Below, in pieces: positions 4,831-8,093 of a stretch of DNA of 8,093 nucleotides; the first letter of the stretch is position 1, and every line of letters begins with the position of its first letter. This DNA comes from Campylobacteraceae bacterium (lineage in GTDB: Bacteria; Campylobacterota; Campylobacteria; Campylobacterales; Sulfurovaceae): positions 1 through 8,093 of the forward strand of contig JALWZI010000048.1 of NCBI GenBank assembly GCA_027002755.1, written 5' to 3'. Made by a program: the position numbers and the translations under genes. The notes under the pieces were generated by a model. The model saw only the letters and a program-made list of their open reading frames with translations, did not search any database and was not told the origin of the DNA.

Positions 4831-6510
4831 GTGGGAAGATTCAGGGCCTGGGTCGCGGGAGCGGCTCTTTTGACGGGGACGGCGTCGGTGGCGGCTCCGG
4901 TGGGGCGGCCATTGCTTGGCCCTCTGCTGAGCGAACAGCAGCGTCAGGTCTATCAGACCAACGAAGCACGGCAGAAGGCGGAGAAAGGGATCCCCTATAC
5001 GGCCCTGGGGGAGCAGCCCCCTCTCGGCGCCGAGGCCAACGCCTCGATCTGTTTCCCCATTCGCCGGATCGAGACCGATCCCTACCGGCTGCTGGATCGG
5101 CGGGAGGTCGAAGCGATCCTCCGGGAGTATCGGGGGCGCTGTGACACCATCGCCGATCTGCTGGAGTTGGTCCGCCGGATCAACAACCTCTACATCCGCG
5201 GTTCCTACATCACCTCCCTGGCCTATCTCCGTCCCCAGGATCTCTCCGACGGAGTGCTCAGGCTCTCCATCATCGAAGGGAGCGTCGGACGGGTCCTCGG
5301 CGCCGGCGTCAATCCGGGTCCGGTTTTCCTGGGGGTCTCGGGCGAACCCCTCTCCCTGCGGGATCTTGAGACCCGGCTGGATCTGCTCAACCGGATGGGA
5401 TCGCTGCGTACCACGATGAAGATGCTCCCGGGCGCGAAGACCGGTCAGACCGATCTGCTGCTGCGGGGTGAGCGGATCGGTTCCCGGTGGCACGGCTCTC
5501 TGGGGATGAACAACTTCGGATACCGCCCCACCGGCAGAGTCCAGCTCAGCGGCACCCTGGGAATCGACAATCTCCTGGGAATCAACGACGTTCTGGACCT
5601 GCATCTCAATACCACGGACCGGGCCCGCAACTCCCTCAGCCGGGGCCTCTCCTACCGTTTTCCGCTGGGGAAGAACCTGCTCACTCTGAGCTATACCTAC
5701 TATCACTACCGTCAGAGAGTCCCGGGAACGCTCCAGGAGTATCTCTCGGAGGGGAGGAGCCGGGATCTGGAGCTGAAGGTGGAGCGGGAGCTCTTTCACA
5801 CCCTGACCCAAAAGGGGGTGCTCTCGGCGGGGATCGCCCGGCGTATCAACACCAACACCCTGGCCGGCGTCCGGCTGGAGAGCTCCGACAGCCGCCTGAC
5901 GGTGGCGCGGCTGGGATATACCCACTCCTTCACGGGGGAGCGAAGCGAAGGCTTCGCGGCGCTGGAGCTGCAGCAGGGGCTGCGGCTCTTTCGCACCCGG
6001 GCGCTCCTGGGGACCAAGGCGACCTTCTCCAAGCTCCTGCTGGATCTGGGGTGGATCCGGCGCTTCGCCCGGCGCTCCGACGGTTTCTATGCCGCATGGA
6101 ACCTCTCGGCCCACGGCCAGTGGTCGGGGCGGGATCTCCCCGGATCGGAGATGATCAGCGTCGGTGGCCCCTACAGTGTCCGGGGATTCCGGGAAACCGG
6201 GCAGCTTTCGGGCAATACCGGCGGCTACCTGCGTAGTGAGCTCTCGCTCCATCTGCCCTGGAGACCGGGATATCTGGCCCCCTATCTGGCGCTGGATCTG
6301 GGCCATGTCCGCCACAACCGGCGCAGTGTGGGCGGGACGATCGCCGGCGCAGCGGCGGGGCTCCGACTCGGCGGGAAGAATTGGCACCTCGATCTCTACG
6401 CCGCCTGCCCGCTGCACGACTCCAACCGCATCACCCGCTACCCCAACGGGGACGTCACGGTACGTCCCCGCAAAGGAAGCTTCGGCTTCAGCCTCTCATA
6501 TCGTTTTTAG
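4831..6510 (+). CDS. TpsB two-partner secretion outer-membrane transporter (FhaC/ShlB/CdiB family)
   Basis: A 559-residue protein starting at GTG, chosen because AAAAGGG lies six bases upstream, no in-frame ATG precedes it, and a signal peptide follows at once (hydrophobic 7-22, likely cleavage after SVAA). Order of parts: short plug-like/linker region (23-70); POTRA domain (about 74-156) opening with CFPIRRIE, with the Cys pair C74 and C104 and RPQDLSDGVLRLSIIEG at 134-150; second POTRA (about 175-213); then a beta-barrel of alternating strands to the C-terminus. VGGPYSVRGF (444-453) contains the VRGF signature of the family's folded-in loop, and DLG at 489-491 is also typical. It ends in SYRF, a terminal Phe as in barrel-assembly substrates. 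Length fits the family (about 550-590). It exports the TpsA protein encoded eight bases downstream. Confidence in family is high; FhaC, CdiB and ShlB subtypes cannot be separated here. Confidence 0.94.
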   Translation: MGRFRAWVAGAALLTGTASVAAPVGRPLLGPLLSEQQRQVYQTNEARQKAEKGIPYTALGEQPPLGAEANASICFPIRRIETDPYRLLDRREVEAILREYRGRCDTIADLLELVRRINNLYIRGSYITSLAYLRPQDLSDGVLRLSIIEGSVGRVLGAGVNPGPVFLGVSGEPLSLRDLETRLDLLNRMGSLRTTMKMLPGAKTGQTDLLLRGERIGSRWHGSLGMNNFGYRPTGRVQLSGTLGIDNLLGINDVLDLHLNTTDRARNSLSRGLSYRFPLGKNLLTLSYTYYHYRQRVPGTLQEYLSEGRSRDLELKVERELFHTLTQKGVLSAGIARRINTNTLAGVRLESSDSRLTVARLGYTHSFTGERSEGFAALELQQGLRLFRTRALLGTKATFSKLLLDLGWIRRFARRSDGFYAAWNLSAHGQWSGRDLPGSEMISVGGPYSVRGFRETGQLSGNTGGYLRSELSLHLPWRPGYLAPYLALDLGHVRHNRRSVGGTIAGAAAGLRLGGKNWHLDLYAACPLHDSNRITRYPNGDVTVRPRKGSFGFSLSYRF

Positions 6511-6518
6511 GAGACACC

Positions 6519-8093
6519 ATGAGGATCCCATTCCCTTTCAATCGCCACACCGTTTTCCGACAGCTTCTCCTGCCGCTTGCCGGTACAGGCCTTCTCGTCG
6601 CCGGCGGGATCCGGCTCGACCCGGCGGCGCAGAACCACCCCGGCCACACCACGCTGGAGCGGGCCCGCAACGGCGTGCAGGTGGTCAACATCGCCCGCCC
6701 CGACGGCCGGGGGATCTCCCACAACAGCTATATCGACTTCAACGTCCCCGTACAGGGAGTGATCCTCAACAACGCCCGCACCGACGCCAAGACCGCTCTG
6801 GCCGGCTATATCTACCCCAACCGCAACGTCCGCGACCATCAGGCTTCCCTGATCCTCAACGAGGTGACCGGGGCGGATCTGACCCGGATCTCGGGCTACC
6901 TGGAGGTGGCGGGCCGCGGGGCCGACGTGATCGTGGCCAACCCCCACGGCATCCGGGTCAACGGCGGGGGCTTTCTGAATATCCCGAGGGCCACCCTGAC
7001 CACGGGCAAGGTCTCCTTCGAGGGAGGCCGGCCTCTCTATGACGTTCACGGGGGGACGATCCGGATCGAAGGGGAGGGGCTGGATGCCTCCCGGAGCCGT
7101 TCGCTGGAGCTCTACTCCCGGGCCCTGCGGATCAACGCCGCGCTCCATGCCGGCGACCTGCGGGCGGTCACCGGGAGCTACCGGATCGACGCGGCGGGAC
7201 GGATCCACGCCCGTCCGGACGACGGCAAGGGATCGGAGCGCTTCAGCATCGATTCGAGCGCCCTGGGCGGGATCTACGCCGGGGCCATCTCCCTGGTGGG
7301 GACCGGCCGGGGGGTGGGGGTCAACCTCCCGCCGGTGGTGGCGGCCCAGAAGAGCCTGAGCATCCGGGCCGACGGGCGGATCGTCCTGGGCAGGGCCTCC
7401 GCCAAAGGCCGGGCAGAGATCCGCAGCGGGCACGGGACGCTGAAGCTGGGCAAAAGCCTCTACGGCGGATCGCTGGACCTGGCGCTGGGTGAGGGGCTGC
7501 AGCTGGCCGAGGGGGTCACCCTGGCCTCCCGGGGCGCTCTGCATCTCCGGGCGCCTTCCCTGGAGAACGGAGGGATCCTGGCGGCAGGGCTGGGGGAGGA
7601 TTTCACCCCCTTGGGCACCGGGGCGATGGATCTGGAGATCGCCGAAACGCTCCGCAACGACGGGATTCTCTATGCCGGAGAGAGGCTGCAGCTGAGCGCC
7701 GCCGGGCTGAGCAACGCTCCGGCGGGGCAGATCGACGCGGGAGCGCTGGATCTGGACCTGGACCACTGGGAGAATCTGGGGACCGCGGCGGCGGGGAGTC
7801 TCACGGCGAAAGTCGGGGAACTGCGCAACGACGGCACGATCCTTGCGGGAGATACGCTGGATCTGGAGGCCCGAACGCTGGAGAACAACCCCGGTGATAC
7901 CGGCGCGTCGATCCGCAGCGGCGGGGCGAGCCGCATCCGGGTGGAGGAGGGTCTGCTCAACGCGGGCTTCCTCAGCGCCGCCGGGAGTCTGGATCTTGCC
8001 GCCCGGTCGATCCTCAACCGGGCCGGGATCGCCGCCGCCGAGGCGCTGACGATCAGCGCGGAGGATCTTCGCAACGAAAAGACGATCTTCAGC
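6519..8093 (+). CDS. TpsA exoprotein, filamentous haemagglutinin/CdiA type, N-terminal 525 codons (3' end outside window)
   Basis: Open from ATG 6519 to the last base without a stop. TAGGAG at 6508-6513, overlapping the tpsB stop, is the ribosome binding site, so the pair is one operon. Residues 8-30 form a signal peptide-like segment (RQLLLPLAGTGLLVAGG). The TPS secretion domain follows (about 40-270): NGVQVVNIARPDGRGISHNSY with DFNV after it (51-76), VILNNAR (81-87), LILNEV (111-116), GYLEVAGRGADVIVANPHGI (126-145, the NPNG-type motif) and ALGGIYAGAISLVGT (248-262) are all hallmarks of haemagglutinin-type TpsA. Where many relatives show NPNL, this one has YPNRNV (99-104). From about 310 the protein enters degenerate repeats of the LxNxGxIxAG kind, which fold as a right-handed beta-helix. 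Such proteins are usually thousands of residues long. Adhesin or contact-dependent toxin cannot be decided without the C-terminus. Confidence 0.94.
   Translation, partial: MRIPFPFNRHTVFRQLLLPLAGTGLLVAGGIRLDPAAQNHPGHTTLERARNGVQVVNIARPDGRGISHNSYIDFNVPVQGVILNNARTDAKTALAGYIYPNRNVRDHQASLILNEVTGADLTRISGYLEVAGRGADVIVANPHGIRVNGGGFLNIPRATLTTGKVSFEGGRPLYDVHGGTIRIEGEGLDASRSRSLELYSRALRINAALHAGDLRAVTGSYRIDAAGRIHARPDDGKGSERFSIDSSALGGIYAGAISLVGTGRGVGVNLPPVVAAQKSLSIRADGRIVLGRASAKGRAEIRSGHGTLKLGKSLYGGSLDLALGEGLQLAEGVTLASRGALHLRAPSLENGGILAAGLGEDFTPLGTGAMDLEIAETLRNDGILYAGERLQLSAAGLSNAPAGQIDAGALDLDLDHWENLGTAAAGSLTAKVGELRNDGTILAGDTLDLEARTLENNPGDTGASIRSGGASRIRVEEGLLNAGFLSAAGSLDLAARSILNRAGIAAAEALTISAEDLRNEKTIFS
7555..8093 (+). 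repeat. Haemagglutinin-type degenerate repeats within tpsA
   Basis: At the protein level, units of roughly 18-20 residues recur with a pattern L-x-N-x-G-x-I-x-A-G followed by alternating Leu: LENGGILAAG (348), LRNDGILYAG (378), WENLGTAAAG (417), LRNDGTILAG (435), LLNAGFLSAAG (479) and LRNEKTIFS (517, cut by the window). Two units are close even in DNA: both read CGCAACGACGG, at about 7652 and 7825. This is the beta-helix stalk expected of the family. Confidence 0.75.

Noticed and set aside
4813..6417. 534-codon minus-strand open frame opposite tpsB
   Set aside because: Antisense shadow of a gene whose protein matches the TpsB family from end to end.
5487..7042. Plus-strand open frames in other phases within tpsB and across the tpsB-tpsA junction (5487-6236 and 6164-7042)
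   Set aside because: Pro-, Ala-, Gly- and Arg-rich frame-shifted translations without domains; the TpsB and TpsA frames are continuous, so no frameshift is needed.
6507..7766. 419-codon minus-strand open frame opposite tpsA
   Set aside because: Antisense shadow; no plausible start context, and the sense frame has canonical TPS-domain motifs.

Overview
The window reads as chromosomal DNA from a GC-rich member of the Campylobacterota, most like the Sulfurovum/Nitratifractor side of the phylum. This is inferred from a full-length CiaB-family protein (609 residues), a YajR-like transporter, GC-rich genes separated by AT-rich spacers, and TATAAT-type -10 boxes with poor -35 boxes. I cannot confirm the species from the sequence alone. 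There are six protein genes, two of them cut by the window ends, and no tRNA, rRNA, insertion sequence or CRISPR array that I can see.

Layout: (1) 1-438, minus strand, the 5' part of a small exported protein with a Tat-like signal and a PilJ-like (type IV pili chemotaxis transducer N-terminal) helical domain, with an extended -10 promoter just upstream. (2) 533-1870, minus strand, a 445-residue MFS exporter with a C-terminal ferredoxin-like domain, closely resembling YajR. (3) 1871-2028, a divergent spacer with a 38-bp imperfect inverted repeat next to a -10 box and a perfect 10-bp tandem duplication of the ribosome binding site. (4) 2029-2631 and 2628-4457, plus strand, rdgB (XTP/dITP pyrophosphatase) overlapping by ATGA with a ciaB-like gene that carries a clear HEYGH zinc-peptidase motif. 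(5) 4458-4830, a 373-bp gene-free spacer with three degenerate heptanucleotide arrays and two GC-rich palindromes, becoming very AT-rich before the next gene. (6) 4831-6510 and 6519 to the window end, plus strand, a two-partner secretion operon: a TpsB outer-membrane transporter of the FhaC/ShlB/CdiB type followed by the N-terminal 525 codons of its large TpsA exoprotein (filamentous haemagglutinin/CdiA type).

Working together: RdgB cleanses the nucleotide pool and is translationally coupled to the CiaB-like protein. TpsB recognises the N-terminal TPS domain of TpsA and passes the beta-helical TpsA through the outer membrane. Whether TpsA is an adhesin or a contact-dependent inhibition toxin is decided by its C-terminus, beyond this window. 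The points most worth follow-up are the putative metallopeptidase site in the CiaB homologue, the heptanucleotide mosaic at 4471-4671, the divergent-promoter inverted repeat, and the fate of the TpsA C-terminus.
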